A stretch of DNA of 64,000 nucleotides. Origin: Pagrus major. Taxonomy: Eukaryota; Chordata; Actinopteri; Spariformes; Sparidae. The DNA is taken from positions 3,695,267-3,759,266 of the forward strand of contig NC_133238.1 of assembly GCF_040436345.1 (NCBI RefSeq). Reading direction: 5' to 3'. The translations under genes were made by a program, and so were the position numbers. Below, piece by piece: positions 22,080-33,720 of this stretch; the first letter of the stretch is position 1; every line of letters begins with the position of its first letter. Below the pieces are notes generated by a model that was not told where the DNA came from, made no database searches, and worked only from the letters and a program-made list of their open reading frames with translations.

Positions 22080-23732
22080 GGATTATTTATCCTACAGTGG
22101 AATGCAAGGAGCCTTATAGCTAACAGTCAGGAAGTAAAAATATATGTATCAGAATTACAAGATAAACCTAATGTAATATGCATACAAGAGACTTGGTTGA
22201 GACCACAGTGATTCAGGGTCATACAGCAATTAGGAATGATAGGGAAACTGGAAGAGGTGGGGGTGTAGCAACATTTGTGCGGGATGGGATGAGGTTTACA
22301 CTTGGGTCTGTTGAGAACATGGGTCTGTAGTTCTCAAGATCTGGACAGGGACAGGTGAGTTAAAAATAGTCAACTATTATAATCCATGCAATAGATTGAG
22401 CATTGACACATCAGAGGTTGTGGGTGGGGAAACACAGGGTAAAGAGGTGTGGTGTGGGGACTTCAATGGGCATTGCACATTATGGGGGTGTGATAGAACA
22501 GATGTGAACGGCTTAGTTATAGAAGAATTCATAGAGGATAGCGGTTTAGTATGTGTGAATGATGGAAGAGGCACCAGGTATAATAATACTCTAAACACAG
22601 AAAGTGCAATCGACTTGACTCTGGTATCAAATGGAATTGCAGGCATCACAACATGGGAGGTGTTTAATAAGTCACCATTGGGGAGTGATCATTATCCAAT
22701 TAGAACTAAGGTGGGAGCGGAAGTGCAGCAAGAGGAGGAAATAAGGATACCAAGATGGAAATTAGACAAAGCTAATTGGGATACTGTTCAGATATTAAAT
22801 AAGATAAGCTGTGAATGGCTGAGAAGAGAAGATATAGTAGAAGGGGATGAGTTCAATAAAGGGTTGGTTGCAGCCATAATACAATCAGCTGAAGAAACAA
22901 TACCAAACGGTGTAGGATGAAGAAGGAAAAAAAGTGTACCATTGTGGGTACGGGAATTGTAGAGATGCTATTAAAAGAAGGAATAGGGCTTTTAGACAGT
23001 TAAAAAAAACATCATTCATTAATACTTTTTTGGAGACAATATTGCAATACTATATTAAGAGACACAATTGGTGGATCAGAAGGATGAGTGGAATCAAAAT
23101 TGACATATCAATCTCAGTATTAGCAAGCAATAAGAAAGTAGCGATCAGCAATAAAAAAAAGGCAGAATTCCTGGCGGAAACATGGGTGAAGGTTCATAGC
23201 TCATCAAATCTGTCAGCTAACACCAGGCTCTGTAGGTACAACACTCTTTTGGAGAACCCAGGTGTGAATGTAAGGAAAGCCAGAACAACAAAATGCTTAG
23301 ATCTGCCATTCAGTTTGACAGAATTAAAGAGGGCAATTTTAAATTCACGACAATCATCACCAGGGAAATATGGTATTTGTTATAGTATGTTAGCTCACAT
23401 GGAAGACAGTGCACAGTATTAGCGTTATTCAATAAAAATTTGGGACGCGGAAAATTCCAGCAACTTGGAAACAATCAATCATCGTGCCTATCTTAAACCC
23501 ATTAGACCCATCAGATCCTTCAAGTTATAAACTAATAGCACTTACCTCACAATTAGGAAGAACTATGGAACTACTACGATAACTGAAAGATTAACAATTT
23601 ATCTTGAAAGCAAAGAACTTTTCTCTCCTTTTCAGAGCGGATTTCGAAAAGGAAGAAATAAAATGGACCCCATCTTATGCTTGAAAGCTAATGAAAAAGC
23701 ATATGACATATTATGGAAGGAAGGTCTGTTGT
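22080..23732 (+). pseudogene. LINE ORF2, endonuclease and first half of reverse transcriptase
   Basis: The endonuclease begins with LQWNARSLIANSQEVK near 22096 and is broken by stops between about 22200 and 22390. It then runs openly from 22396 to 22920 with the metal-binding and catalytic GDFN, DLTL and SDHYP blocks. RT blocks follow at 22934-23422 and, in other frames, to 23732 with WKQSIIVPILNP and EKAYDILWKEGL. It is interrupted by a solo LTR after GLL. The endonuclease would nick target DNA and the RT would copy the RNA there; this copy can do neither. Confidence 0.8.
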
Positions 23733-24295
23733 GTCACGGTTCTACTGTGGCAGCCTGGTTGTTTTTGTTCTGCCTGCTGTGTTTTTTTCCCCCACGTCTA
23801 CCTTTTCCCCCTCACCTGCTCCTTTCCCTGTGTGTGTGTCTGTGGGTGTGGCGGCAGCAGCAGCAGCAGAGCGACACACCTGCTTCTCATCTACTCATCA
23901 TTCCTCCGGCTATATTACCCTGACCTCTCCACCACTTCGGTGCCAGATTATTCTGTCCTGTTTGGTGACTACACTGTGCCACAGATTTAGTTGTTTCTCG
24001 AAACTCTAAGTATTCCATGTTCCTGTGTTTTTGCTCTTCTGCTAATGCTCTTGTTTTGTTGGCCTCTTCTGCAGAAACATTAAGTGCCTCTCTGCTCTGT
24101 TTCCTGCTTACCAGCCCATCTGCGTTCTTCCACGCCAGCTCCTGAAAACCCTGCCTGCCTTCCGGTTGCTACCTGCCAGCCTGGTCATCTCACCCACATT
24201 ACCTCCTGAACTCACTATTGCAAATAAACCTTTTGCTCCCTGAAGTCTGTCTCCAGTCTCTGCATTATGGTCTACTGAAAAACCCCAACTTAAAA
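23732..24295 (+). mobile_element. Solo LTR inserted in the LINE reverse transcriptase
   Basis: A 564-bp block begins TGTCACGG and ends AACTTAAAA. It is flanked on both sides by the 5-bp direct repeat TGTTG (23727-23731 and 24296-24300). Removing block and one repeat rejoins the LINE reading frame (GLL then IKFEELGVGG). A likely polyadenylation signal CAAATAAACC lies at 24221. Five-base target duplications and a TG start are typical of LTR retrotransposons. No internal retroviral genes are present, so it is a solo LTR left by recombination. The usual CA end appears mutated to AA. Confidence 0.85.
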
Positions 24296-24690
24296 TGTTG
24301 ATTAAATTTGAAGAGTTAGGAGTTGGTGGCAGGTTATATAACTGGTATTGGACTTTCTATTTGGAAGGACAATAGAGGTAAGGGTAGGGACAGAGCATTC
24401 TAAAGTTCATCAAGTACAGAATAGAACCCTACAGGGTAGTGTCTGCAGTCCAGTGTTGTTTAATATTATGATTAATGATGTGTTTGAGCATATTGATAGA
24501 GGGATAGGGAAATCGTTATTTGCAGATGACGGGGCCTTATGGATAAGCGGGCGTAATTTAAAGTATTTACAAAACAAAATGCAGTCGTTAAAGTGGAGGA
24601 TTGGGCAAGTAAATGGGCTTTAAAACTATCTGAAGCAAAGTCACAAGTTATATGTTTTTCTAAACATCACAATTAAATGCATTTAAAACT
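24296..24690 (+). pseudogene. LINE ORF2, second half of reverse transcriptase
   Basis: This continues the LINE after the solo LTR: FEELGVGGRLYNW, then in the next frame VGTEHSKVHQVQN, QGSVCSPVLFNIMINDVF and FADDGALWISGRNLKYLQNK, and finally a frame change into WALKLSEAKSQVICFSKHHN. The FADD box is the polymerase active site and is intact at the residue level. The copy ends near 24690 without a clear tail. Confidence 0.8.
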
Positions 24691-24960
24691 ATACATATAT
24701 GTACGGTTTTGTATATTATGTGTAATATTCGCATGTGTTTTTTCGTTCATCTGTGGACGTACATGTTGTCTGCCGCGCTAGACACCAACCAGCTGGGTTA
24801 GCGGCGTCTGGTTGTCTTTTTTCTCTTCTTTTAAACTTTCAAACTCACGTGAGCGTCTTCGCCGGCTCCGCCATTGTTTGTTGTTCTTTCTTTGTGTTTT
24901 CTCTCTGGTCACTGTTTCTACTGCTGGATTACTTCACGTTTCATGTGAAAGATTTAATCT
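24691..24960. other. No gene seen
   Basis: A GC-richer stretch between LINE and gypsy remnants. The 75- and 124-residue frames crossing it draw their only recognisable content from the gypsy part after 24965. Confidence 0.4.
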
Positions 24961-24964
24961 AACA

Positions 24965-26480
24965 TTGCACGACTTGTTGTGCACCCTCCCCCAAGAGAAT
25001 AAAAGAAAATGGCCACAAAACCTACCTCAGGTGCTCTATGCTTTTAACACCATGGGACACCAATCTACTGGTTATTTGCCATACAAGCTCATGTTTGGTC
25101 AGATGACCCAGCTGCCCATGGATTTTTTTGTTGGATGTATCTCAGGAAGAACCTATGTCCAGGTCAACACAGGATTGGGTGGATGAACACCAAAATCATC
25201 TCAGTTCAGTCTATCTTTGTGTGAAGGAGCAGCTCCAGCAGGCTGCAGAGTGGAGAAATAGACACTACCAGCCAACAGCAACTTCCCTTCTCGAAAAGTC
25301 ACCCCACAGGATGTCCCAAAATTCAGGATTCCTTGGACCCAGTTGTGGTTGTGAATAACCTGGATGACGAAGGAAGAGTCTACAAAATATGCCCCAGAGA
25401 TGGTGCTGGTCCAGAACAGAATCATAAAAGGTCAGAGCTCAGAGTGTTGCCAACTGTTACCAAAGCATGCCTATGACACAAAAGCAACCTTTACCTGACC
25501 CTGGCCGGACAGACGACCCACCTCGACAGTCAAATTATAACATGGGTGATGATGACAGTGACTCAGAGGGAGTTGTAATCACCATCGAGCCCGACCAGTT
25601 GAGACTTCAGGCCCCCTCCTCCACTGTCCCTGAGCCAGCTAGTCAAACCATGAGCACCGAATTAAATAGTCCTGGCACCCCACCATCGACTTTAGATCAT
25701 CAACAGGAGAGCCTAACATAGTCAAAGGCGGCCCAAAAGAAGCACAGCAATGCATCACACTAATCCCTTTCACTTTCCAAAGTCAGTAAATTTAACCCTT
25801 GCTACCTCAGCTAGAAACTCACAGCTGCCCCACACTGCGAATAACCAAGTAGTTCAAACAGTGTTTAGAACGTGGCTGTAATTTGTCACCTTTTAAAATG
25901 GGGGCCACTGTAACGGGGATGCCTTTAGGACTCTTAACTCTGCAGGACACGGAAGGGCAGGCACAGTGTGAAGGGACGCCAGGCATTACTTAAAGACATT
26001 ATTATACCATGTCCCTGAAGAGCACATAGTAAGCATTACTAAATAGGTAGTAGTGTAACGGTGGTGTTAATGTGCCTGATATTCCCTGTGTGTTGTGATT
26101 CTTAACGTGTTTTGCCCTATGGAGTAAAATATATTGGTAGCACCTAAATTTCCCCCAGTGTATCTTTGCTATCTATATCAAGTGACTATATCAGTGTCTA
26201 GCTAACTGCACAACTCATTGTTTTAATATTGCTATCATGTAGCTTTAGGACCCCCTTTTTACAAATGTTTTTTTTATTTTTAACCCTCTACAATTCTATG
26301 AATAAATTGTTTCTCGTGAGTCCTCAGCCTCTCGTCCTGTTCTTTCTGGACGGTACCTGTTTAAGTGTTAAATCAGATTGGGAATTAACTAATTTATTGG
26401 CTCTTTATTATAATATTATAATTTAGGAGTTGTTAGTCTTTTAATGTCCCCTTATTCTCCCTGCCAAACTTTTTCCTGCA
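24965..26480 (+). mobile_element. Ty3/gypsy remnant: integrase end and probable LTR
   Basis: The frame 24965-25186 reads LHDLLCTLPQENKRKWPQNL, VLYAFNTMGHQSTGYLPYKL and MFGQMTQLPMDF, the well conserved end of the gypsy integrase core, including the NTT.H.STG.SPY.L.FG block. A frame change follows and then SVYLCVKEQLQQAAEWRNRH at about 25207-25270. A Pro/Ser-rich tail ends at 25721. A purine-rich tract (AAAATGGGGGCC, about 25895-25907) just before TGTAACGGGG at 25911 could be the polypurine tract and LTR start; the LTR would then reach about 26480. No second LTR was found. Confidence 0.75.
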
Positions 26481-29400
26481 TCTAGCTTCTGTTGTTAGCT
26501 TCTGGCATCACAGGTATTCTCTAATTGACCATGTGGACACCACATGTTGTCCATTCAGTGTAGTTCACTGGCTAAACAGTGGGTGGGGCCAACATACCCT
26601 AAAACCCAATTAAACTCTGAAAAACAAGTCATTTTCAAAAAAAACAAAACAACAACAACAACAAAAAAAACAGCATTAATATCTCTGGAAAACAGCACAT
26701 AAATGACAATATGATAAAATACAGCTGAACTAATATAAAGTGTCATTAAGAAGTTATAATTGTTGGCAAACACTGTACATTTTTCTGCGGCAGTTACAGT
26801 GCCTACTTGGAACTGTGAAGGCCGTTGTAGAAGAGAGAGTAGATGAGCTCTGAGCCCATAGTGCTGAACGTTGTGGCCAGAAACCTCATCATAATGGACT
26901 ACCGGCGGTGTTTCCCCTTGTGGTGCCCTGTGGTGGCTGGGTGACAAGTTTTACCGGAGACTCTCTTCAGCTGTTTGGCGAGGGAAGCCTGCCAGCAGAC
27001 TTTTCCAGTAGAGGCAGCTTAGTGGTGGGTCGTGTAGGTGGTAGAAGTGCAGAAAAACAAAAAACAAGGAAAAGAGAAATACCAAAACCCAACAGAAGCA
27101 AAAAGCAGTAAACGCTAAACAGCACAAAAAAAGAAAACCCCCCGTTTTCCAGTTGATTTTATCCTTGGAGGACTGTGGTTTTGGTCATTTCACTAATTTC
27201 ACTCTGTCCTCTCCTTTCTTTATCTGAGGGTTAGGGATTAGACAGACGGTGAAAAGGCCAGAAACTCTCAGAAACTTTACATTTTTAAAACATGAAGTTT
27301 TATGTGCAAAAAAAATCATATATATGTCATCCATATGACCCATTAAAATATTTTACATAATCTAGATGTGAAACTGGCAGTGAAAGGGAGACGGAACAAT
27401 AAATTAATCCATGATTTACTCTTTTGGGGCAATTTATCATGCAGAAACATATTATCATTATGCATCAGACTATCATTTCTGACACTACTTCTAAATAAAT
27501 GGAGATTCCACAACAATTCCTTTACTAATTGATATAAATATATCTTTGTAACTAAGTCTAAATACGTATTATTACTGGAAATAATTAACCATACATGATC
27601 AGTAGATGGCAGTATTGTAACATGTTAGAAATCCAATATAAAGCTCAAATTAATAACTCAAGGGTGGAAAGTGTTAGAAAAATGGAATGTTCTACACTTG
27701 GTAACTATGTAACTTTGTAATTCATTTGCCATTATGCTCATCACATTCAGTCAAAAGTCTTGTTCAGAGGTTGCTGCAAGGATAGAAGAATTGGTTTCAA
27801 GTCACTGTTGCTACACAGGCAGATTTTTGATCCCAGTCTAATGTGCCAGGTTCCCAGAGTTGGGAAAGGGGGTTTCCAGGAGAATCACCTGTGTGTATGA
27901 TGGGTCCAGTAAGAGAATGGTAATTAACACTGTAGTGTTAGGGACAAGATTTTGTTTGTAGTTCGGCAGCATACAGATACAACAATCCATGCAGACAGCA
28001 AAAAAGGTGGAACACATTCCCTGAAATGCAGTTGAAATGTTGGTGGTTGGTTGCACAGGGAAGGAGGAGGAGCTGGAATTGTTTCAACTTAGAAAATTGC
28101 AGTTTGATTTAAATGTATTTCTTTGAAAAAAATGCTTCATGTTCCACAGATTCAATGTTGGATATACCAATAATATGCCCTTTAAAATAAGAAGATGCTG
28201 TAAATGTAGTTCTTATTTGCAAAACAATTTAAAGAAGTGGTATTTCTCATTACTGATCAATGGGATAGTTATAATGAGGTCACTGGATACACAACTCTCT
28301 TTCTGTGCCTCATTTTGTGTCTGCAGAGATTCTGATGCATGAAGGAGTAGCACAGAGAGCAAAATAAATGAGAACATCTTGTCATTACAAAATCTTTAGC
28401 AGCACATTGACCCAGTAGAGACTGAATTGTGTCTCATACATACGTGAACATATTTATTGCCCTGGTGCGATCTTTCGTGAACCTCGTGCATAGCACGGGT
28501 CACTTTTTGAGCAGATGATAACAGACAGCGTAACTGCAGCAGGTAGACTGGTTGTTTATTCAAAGCTGCTGCTGTGCACTGTAACTGTTATAATGTATTT
28601 TCTACTGTGAATATTTTTGTAACTGAAAATGTAGAAGTAGTAGAAGTAGAAGCTCCTGAAATACTGTCCTCGATTATACTCCCAACTGACTCTGTGTGCA
28701 AGAGTTTTGACACGTCACACGTCACACATCACATATAAATTAATATAGATTTATAATTTGTGAGTTCTGTCCCTGTGGTGTAACTCGTAGCCTAATTTCT
28801 TGTTTTGAGTGTGTAGGTCAGGTGCAGTACAGCCCCTCGGCCCTGGCACACGAGTAAATGACAGGACTGTACGTGTGCATTTCATTACATGTGCAGTATA
28901 GTCATTATTAGCTGTGTGGTCAGGCCTCTGTTACCATAGTGTTAGAAGACGTCAGTCGAAACCAGCGTTCAGTGTTTTTTCTTTAAGCAAGTGATCATCC
29001 AAGTGCTCCTGAGCCTGCCACCAGTGTCTGCTTTTGTTGCAGTCCGATACAGCGGCCTACGAGCTGCAGCCCCGGCGTAATACACACCCACCCTTTCGAC
29101 CTCTGTCCCGCTCTATTACAAATGCAATTTTCAAAAGGCCACAGCCCAAACACAGCAAGTCCTATTGCAAAACAGTAAGGTGACATCTTTTTCAAATTTA
29201 ACTCAATCAGCATCAGATTTGGTATACAGCATCATGGGTCAGAGATATACATTTCTATCATAAACGAGTACGATCGGTCAAAACACATGGCTTGCTATCA
29301 GTCAAAATATTCTCACAAAGGGCAGGGCTTAGAATAAACTAGCCATAGCTCAATTACAACTGGTCCAATCATCATAAAACTATAGAAATCTTCAGGCATG

Positions 29401-29755
29401 ACCCATAGGGAACACCGCAAATGCCACAAACACATATCTGAAAATCAGGTGGACATAATTTCACCATTTTCAGGTCAGGTGTGCACATCTAAATCTGCAT
29501 ATATACATATATATATGAATGACATCATTCATAAGGACTGTAGAACCTTGTTACCATCTCAGCAGGAAACCACCTGATGCATGATGCAACATACAGTATG
29601 TTATATGTAATAATCTCGAAAGAGAAGCAATGTATGGATCAAATCCTTAAATCGAATAAAAAGTCAGAAAAGTTGGTGACAATCCATACTAATACAGCCA
29701 GTAACATTCACTGATTTCTCTTCTACATACTATGCCTCTGTTTGCATTCCAGTAC
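26481..29755. other. No gene seen, about 3.3 kb
   Basis: No exon-like frame with bordering splice sites was recognised on either strand. The 130-residue minus frame at 26555-26947 and the 72-residue one at 28995-29213 show no domain and have low-complexity parts. An AC/AAC run lies at 26638-26670. This is probably intron of the gene whose exon follows at 29756. Confidence 0.5.
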
Positions 29756-29839
29756 CTGTCTGAGGATAAAGCTGGTGGAGGTGGTGCTGCCATCAGACCT
29801 CTTGAGACGGCTCCTCCTGGAATAAGTCCCTCGATTCAC
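29756..29839 (-). CDS. cacnb4: Voltage-gated calcium channel beta subunit exon, cacnb4-like (partial gene)
   Basis: Read on the minus strand, an acceptor (CCCATACAG) at 29840 opens an 84-bp phase-0 exon that ends at donor CAG|GTACTGG. It encodes 28 residues containing [20 protein letters not shown] and SFILRQ. From memory this is the constitutive segment after the variable N-terminus of vertebrate CACNB4 (human: [20 protein letters not shown]), just before the GSADSYTSRPSDSD exon. CACNB1 and CACNB2 differ here. The protein is the cytosolic beta subunit that binds the alpha1 I-II loop and controls trafficking and gating. The next exon was not found between 29755 and position 1, so the intron exceeds 29 kb or leaves the window. 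The Harbinger and minisatellite region would then be intronic. Confidence 0.8.
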
Positions 29840-30085
29840 CTGTATGGGAAAGACAAGATCTTAACCAGCAGAAATACTTTTATCTATATGTCTTCAAGTT
29901 TTCATCATGACCATCTGTTACATCCGTATGTTTTATGATTTTATTATGCGAGTAAAACATTCAGTAAAGCCACGACTAATACTCAGTACAAGGCAACATT
30001 TATGCACATCCACTTTAGACATCTGACTGACGTTCTTTTCCACATGGACTTAAATGGTTCTGATGTCAACAGTACAATAAAGTCA
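29840..30085. other. Intronic sequence, nothing recognised
   Basis: Short AT-rich stretch between the cacnb4-like exon and the L2 element. A forward frame at 29732-29938 is only the shadow of the minus-strand exon. Confidence 0.5.
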
Positions 30086-30092
30086 ACTTTAT

Positions 30093-30127
30093 AATAATAA
30101 TAACAATAATAATAATAATAATAATAA
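30093..30127. repeat. AAT microsatellite, tail of the L2-like element
   Basis: Tandem AAT/AATA units directly adjoin the 3' terminus of the LINE; on the element's strand this is an ATT-type tail. Confidence 0.85.
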
Positions 30128-30262
30128 ACTTTATTTATGTAGCACTTTTTAAAAACAGAGTTTTACAAAGTGCTTTGACAAAGACAAAGCAAAATTGTAG
30201 AGGACAAACAGATTCGAGAGAAGTAATTGAAGAACAAAAGTAAAGAATAAGAAAAAGAATAA

Positions 30263-30281
30263 GGGGGGGGGGGGGGGGGGG
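30263..30281 (+). repeat. 19-base G homopolymer
   Basis: Nineteen consecutive G bases follow an A-rich stretch inside the LINE 3' untranslated part. The length is likely variable and prone to sequencing error. Confidence 0.9.
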
Positions 30282-32260
30282 AGATATGGGTTACCTAAAC
30301 AAAACAATTAGATCAATATAGTCAACTCAAACGGTAGGAGCAAATGTAAAAGGACGACATCACATAAAAGCAAGTCTATAAAAATGGGTTTTAAGAAGTG
30401 ATTTAAAAGAAGTTACCAATCCTGCGAGCCTTATCTCCTCAGGCAGGGCGTTCTAAAGCCGAGGGGCCCTGATGGCGAAGGCCCGATCACCTTTGGTTTT
30501 TAACCTCGACTTCGGAACGGTTAGAAGGGCCCCGCCCGAGGCTCTAAGGCTGTGCGCTGGCTCATAAGGAATTAAAATGTCTTATGTAGCTCGGGGCCAG
30601 CCCCAAAAGTGCTTTAAAAGTGATCAGTAAAATCTTAAAATCAATTCTAAAACGGACGGGGAGCCAATGAAGGGAAGCTAGGACTGGGGAAATGTGATGT
30701 CGTCTGTTAAAACCGGTTAGAAGCCTAGCTGCTGAATTTTGTACTAGTTGGAGGCGAGAGAGTGATTTTTGGTTGATACCGGAGAGAAGGGAGTTACAGT
30801 AGTCTAACCTGGAAAAGATGAAGGCATGAATGATTTTTTCCAGGTTGGGGCATGAGAGCATATGTTTGATTTTAGAAATGGATCTTAATTGGTAAAAACA
30901 GGCCTGGACCAGTTTGCGGACGTGCGGGATGAAAGTGAGCTCTGAATCAAATTGGACACCAAGATTTTGTGCAGTGGGTTTTATGTTGGCGGACAGGGGA
31001 CCAAGGGCTTGCTGAAGAAGGCTGGTATGGTTTGGGGGGCTGAACAGTATGATTTCAGTTTTCGAGCTATTGAGTTGTAAGAAATTTAAAGCCATCCAAT
31101 GTTTGATATCTGTAAGACAGTCTAAGACAGCAGCTAGGCTTCCTGGGTCACCGGGCCTCAGCGGTAGGTATATTTGTGTTGTCTGCATAGCAGTGGAAGG
31201 AAACATTATGTTGTCTGATAATCTGGCTGAGTGGGAGCATATAAATAGAAAATAAAATCGGACCTAAAATCGGACCTAAAATAGAACCCACAGGTGATGG
31301 GCGTTGTGGTTGAAGAGTAATTACCTGTGGTGACCAACAAGGTTCTATCTAAAAGGTAAGCAGTACCCTTGATGCCAACCCAGGTTTTCAGGCGGTCTAG
31401 TAAAATGGCATGATCGACAGTGTCAAAAGCTGCACTTAGATCTAAAAGGATTAAAATTGCGCTCTCTCCCCTGTCGGCTGCTAAAAGAAGGTCATTTGTG
31501 ACCTTGAGGAGGGCAGTTTCTGTGCTGTGTAGAGCTCTAAAACCAGACTGGAACTTCTCAAAGATATTATTGTGGGACATAAAAGTTAAAAGTTGAGTAG
31601 AAACTACTTTCTCTAAAACCTTGGATAAAAATGGCAGCTTAGAGATTGGCCAAAAATTGTTAAGAACCGAAGGGTCAAGGTTTGGTTTCTTTAAAAGAGG
31701 TTGGACCACAGCATGTTTAAAGGAGGGTGGAAAACTTTTTAGGGAGCTGTTAATAATTAATAAAATACTGGGTCCAACAGTGTCAATAACCTCTTTAAGA
31801 AACTTGGTGAGGATAAAATCAAGGCTGCAAGTAGTTGGTTTCATGTGTGATATGAGTTTAGTTAAAAAGGGCAATAAAACTCGTTCAAAACAGCTAAAAT
31901 GACTATGGATGTCCCTACTGGTCTGTAAAATTTGGTCCAGGGGGGTAATGTTTTGCCTGATATTGTTGACTCTGTTTTTGAAATAGTTTAAAAAGTCCTC
32001 ACACCTTTCTTGAGAGTCATCAATAAAAGGAGGGGGGGTGATTACTGACTCTATGACTTTAAATACAATTCTGGGGTTGGAGTGATTTGCTCAAATTAAG
32101 TTGGAGAAGAAGGTTGTTCTTGCTTCCTTAACTGCGTTTTGGTAGCTTAGCATGGCATCTTTCCAAGTCTCATAAAACACGTGTAAGCCTGTCTTTTTCC
32201 ATCTCCTTTTATTTCTCCTGCAGTCTCTTTTCAGCGGTTATTTAGCAGCCAACCATGAAT

Positions 32261-32905
32261 TCCACAGCACCCAGAAGACTCATGTGACACAACCAAATGT
32301 ATCTTATACTGTATGTATCTGCATGACATTTGATCACATTTGCCTTATACTACCTATACTAATCTACTTTTTTCTGCTCCTCCTGACTTTCTTTCTTTCT
32401 TTTCTTCTTCCAAAAGGTCCAAATATACCAGCAGAGTCGATCTCCAGGGATCTAAATTAATTATCTGCCAGTTATTTGCCCCATTTCTGCTCAAGTCTCC
32501 AGAGTTAATGACAATGTCACCGTTAAAAAGTCAGAACCTACTTCCTTGAATTCATAAAACAGGGCCATTAATCTGGGTCACCATCGCTCTTCTGTCTCTC
32601 AATTCAAGCCAACAGCCAAAAGCAACAAATAGACAAGAAAGGATAATAGTTAGCTAGGTCAATAAATATCCTGCTATTAATATCAGCCTGTAGCCTCCAA
32701 TGATCAATTAAGCTGAAGAAAAATGAGTTATCAGGTATCTAACTGGGGCTGATACATTTCCTTCTCTTTATAGAACCTGTGACAAAATATGATAATTAAA
32801 TGAGGTGTTGACACATGAAACAACATTAACTCCTTGAAATAAAAAATGTTATTATCTGTTATATTTAGTATAAACTGTGAACCACCAAGCAGCATTTTAT
32901 TTCAA
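32261..32905. other. No gene seen
   Basis: AT-rich sequence without a recognisable exon or transposon end. Confidence 0.5.
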
Positions 32906-32911
32906 TAAAAT

Positions 32912-33180
32912 GGGGTGACTGTGGTTCAGGAGCTAGAGAGTGTGGCACACTAATCAGAAGGTCAGTGGTTCAATCCTCTGATCCTCCGGCTGCATGTCAA
33001 AGTACCCTCAAACGTGATATTGAACCCGAAAAGCCCCCATTGGTATTTTGCCAAAAATCCTGGTTGGTACATTGCATGGCAGTCTCTGCTGTCAGTGTAT
33101 GAATGTGTGTGTGAATGGGTGAAAGTGCTTTGAGTGGTCAGTAGGCTGCAAAAAAAACAAGCCCATTTAGGATTTTAAAT
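32912..33180 (+). mobile_element. tRNA-type SINE
   Basis: The 5' part has a tRNA-like promoter: a B-box-like GGTTCAATCC at about 32967, preceded some 45-50 bases upstream by TGGTTCAGGAGCTAGAG as a possible A box. The body ends in GTGAAAGTGCTTTGAGTGGTCAG, a tail type also seen embedded at 7012-7030. Such sequences are transcribed by RNA polymerase III and mobilised by LINE proteins. Cloverleaf integrity is lost; it is not a tRNA gene. Confidence 0.7.
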
Positions 33181-33720
33181 GTTACATTTTTACAGCTGAT
33201 TATTGTCACTGAAGCCCACCATGGGGCTGCTTCTGAGGAAGGAGACTGTCACTATTGAACCAACTGTAACAATAATAATAAAAATAATAATAATAATAAC
33301 CTATTTAAATAATATACATGGACGGGGAGACCAGGGCTGGTTTACAGGATTTTAAGAGCCTGATGTATACACAGGTACCAGGAGAGTACTGTATTTCAGT
33401 TCAAATGAAATGTGAGATTATAAATGAAAACATCTTACAAAGAGTAATGGGTGTTTTTTTATGTATAGTATTAGGGCTGTTTACGATTAGCAATATAACC
33501 AAGTGTAATTTTTAGGTAAAGGTAAAATCTGTGACAAACAGCATTATAATGAAGGATTGTAGTGCTGCAGAGATGCCCTGGCCAACAAACTTTGTTCACC
33601 AGATGTGTGAAAGCCCAGTAAATGTCAGATCATCCTGGTGTCATGAAAAAATTAGCAGATAGGATGACATATTCATGCTTGACATTGAATTTGTCCAAAA
33701 CAGTTAGGATGTATTAGGAA
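33181..33720. other. No gene; AAT microsatellite at about 33268-33298
   Basis: Contains a short AATAAT run and otherwise nothing recognisable. The 65-residue frame at 33318-33515 shows no feature. Confidence 0.45.

Larger units (their letters stand above)
20945..24690 (+). mobile_element. I/Nimb-like non-LTR retrotransposon (LINE), interrupted
   Basis: The order of parts is leader, ORF1 with zinc knuckle (about 21068-21885), apurinic endonuclease (about 22090-22700) and reverse transcriptase (about 22930-24680). Endonuclease motifs are LQWNARSL (about 22096), ICIQETWLRP, WCGDFNGHCTLWG (22451-22489), SAIDLTLVS and SDHYPIRTK. RT motifs are SSPGKYGICYSMLAHM, FQSGFRKGRNKMDPI, QGSVCSPVLFNIMINDVF and the catalytic FADDGALW (about 24517-24540). 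Several frameshifts and stops separate the parts and a 564-bp LTR is inserted in the RT at 23732. The ORF1/EN/RT order and the motif wording suggest the I/Nimb group; no RNase H part was seen. Confidence 0.85.
30090..32260 (-). mobile_element. L2-like LINE, about 2.2 kb
   Basis: On the minus strand, 31874-31206 gives RT blocks: LDFILTKFLKEVIDTVGPSI, FKHAVVQPLLKKPNLDP, FQSGFRALHSTETALLKVTN and ILILLDLSAAFDTVDHAILL. 31206-30562 gives the C-terminal part: IKHWMALNFLQLNSSKTEII, IHAFIFSRLDYCNSLLSGIN and LASLHWLPVRFRIDFKILL. The polymerase box reads YADN and the frame shifts just after it. Between the two frames GPILG is tandemly repeated by a 15-base duplication near 31256-31285. The 3' end is an AAT/ATT microsatellite at 30093-30127 following a CTTTATTTATGTAGCAC terminus. 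It lies in the presumed cacnb4 intron on the transcript's own strand. Confidence 0.85.

Noticed and set aside
26555..26947. 130-residue minus frame
   Set aside because: Part is encoded by an A/CA-rich low-complexity tract and no motif or exon structure is recognisable.
32912..32985. A functional tRNA gene
   Set aside because: The B box is imperfect, no cloverleaf folds by eye, and the sequence continues into a SINE body and tail.
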